This document shows positions 63,347 through 64,000 of a stretch of 64,000 nucleotides of DNA, piece after piece. The notes under the pieces were generated by a model. It had not been told where the DNA came from and did not search any database. It saw nothing but the letters and a program-made list of their open reading frames with translations. The stretch lies in NCBI GenBank assembly GCA_964610505.1, contig CAZSXU010000002.1:124001-188000 (forward strand), given 5' to 3'. Every line of letters starts with the position of its first letter. Position 1 is the first letter of the stretch. Source of the DNA: CAZSXU01 sp964610505 (lineage in GTDB: Bacteria; Arandabacterota; Arandabacteria; JAGLYR01). Made by a program: the position numbers and the translations under genes.

Positions 63347-64000
63347 ATGAAGATTCGCTCGGCATATGTGAGTGGGATTGTTGCTCTCTCGATCGCGGTG
63401 GGAGTCACGCTTTTGTCGCGGGCCGGGTTTCGGGAGTGCGGGGATTGGGTAGTCTCGACGGCGGTCGGATTTTTCTCGTGCCAGGACATTTCGCCGAGCG
63501 GCGGCGGGTTCATCGATCCTCCTCCGGCCTGCGCCTCCGAAGTGTCGGAGGACGGTCGAGAGCCTTCGGAATCGGCACGGCCCGAAACGCCTCCCGACCG
63601 AATCGAACTGGCGAAGGTCAAGAATAAGAAGGCAATGGCGGAAACCGGATTCGGCGTCGTGTCGGGCAAGGTTGGAGTATCGTTGGGCAGTGGGGAGTCG
63701 CCCGAATTCGAAGCGCCGGAGCTGGAAAGGCCGGACGTTCAGGATGTCGGGGAGCGCCCGGTATCCGACCCGAGGCGGCTCGCGAACCCCGGGTGGGAGG
63801 AGAAGGATCGGATCTGTGCGGGATCGCTGCCGCCGGTGGAGTGCCAGGTGGACGCCGTCGGTAGCTCGGCCCTCCCTGGGGAGGGTCGGATCGAAGCGGA
63901 GGGCTCGGCGGCCGGCGCCGATCGCGGCGAGCGCGAGCCGTCGCCGCCGGTGTTCGCGGAAACGGGCGATACTCGCCGCAGCGGCGATCCCCTCCGTCCC
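63347..64000 (+). CDS. Partial gene in the PilP/PilQ position of the pilus operon
   Basis: An open frame of 218 codons starts at ATG 63347 with GAGGACG upstream and runs off the window, ten bases after pilO. It has a signal peptide (SGIVALSIAVGVTLLSRAG) and then a proline-, glutamate- and serine-rich, probably disordered region with several cysteines, including a FFSCQD site. It does not show the PilP QKGGP-like features in what is visible. It could be a divergent PilP or the leading part of the secretin PilQ. The reading frame is open throughout. Confidence 0.55.
   Translation, partial: MKIRSAYVSGIVALSIAVGVTLLSRAGFRECGDWVVSTAVGFFSCQDISPSGGGFIDPPPACASEVSEDGREPSESARPETPPDRIELAKVKNKKAMAETGFGVVSGKVGVSLGSGESPEFEAPELERPDVQDVGERPVSDPRRLANPGWEEKDRICAGSLPPVECQVDAVGSSALPGEGRIEAEGSAAGADRGEREPSPPVFAETGDTRRSGDPLRP

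Overview
The window looks like a scaffold from an uncultured, GC-rich, didermic bacterium. It encodes outer-membrane barrels, an Omp85 protein, PpiD, a TonB-dependent-type receptor and type IV pili. Secreted proteins carry FlgD-like C-terminal tails (YPNPF/YPNPC type) next to a PorU/PorV-like pair. That mix fits deep lineages of the FCB group or nearby candidate phyla (Eisenbacteria-like), while the pilus cluster is ordered as in Myxococcus. No rRNA or tRNA gene was seen, so the phylum is inference. GTG and TTG starts are common. Housekeeping-type promoters read TTGAC(A/G), 17-18 bp, then a TA-rich -10 box that often has G or C inside it.

Layout. 0-3 kb: a DUF4321 protein and TatA, a strong terminator, then ppiD on the minus strand, the only minus-strand gene found. 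3-12 kb: M23 peptidase, dnaE, an outer-membrane barrel protein, accA, a structured small-RNA candidate of about 190 nt (6S-like), a Trm112-like protein and a DUF457-like membrane protein. 12-29 kb: a cell-envelope and secretion block with a C25 (PorU/gingipain-like) peptidase, a PorV-like protein, an M6 metalloprotease with a beta-propeller and sorting tail, two paralogous membrane proteins, an NHL-repeat lipoprotein, a very large outer-membrane protein and an Omp85/BamA-like protein. 29-31.7 kb: an inverted-repeat intergenic element, then ligA. 31.7-39.8 kb: a probable operon thiC-hutU-hutI-RNase AM-like PHP protein-ECF S component-TonB-type receptor. 40-41.8 kb: mannose-1-phosphate guanylyltransferase and a ComEA-like HhH protein.

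42-64 kb is a type IV pilus locus: pilB-pilT-pilC-pilS-pilR-ABC transporter (pilH/pilI-like)-TPR protein-pilD-second NtrC-type regulator, then four prepilin-like proteins (FimT, PilV, a 994-residue PilW-like protein with fibronectin type III repeats, and a PilX-like protein), then pilM-pilN-pilO and the start of one more gene. No short major pilin (pilA) is present. Three sigma-54-type promoters of the form GGCAC-N6-TGCGA stand before pilB, before the minor-pilin genes and before pilM. Both NtrC-type regulators keep the GAFTGA loop needed to act on sigma-54.

The most unusual feature is a pair of in-frame 42-bp tandem-repeat arrays (14 residues per unit) near the N-termini of two unrelated genes, at 21.9 and 36.1 kb. 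Each is interrupted by exactly 100 N. In both, the unit breaks 13 bases in before the N run and restarts at base 1 after it, so array length and the apparent frame change are unresolved.
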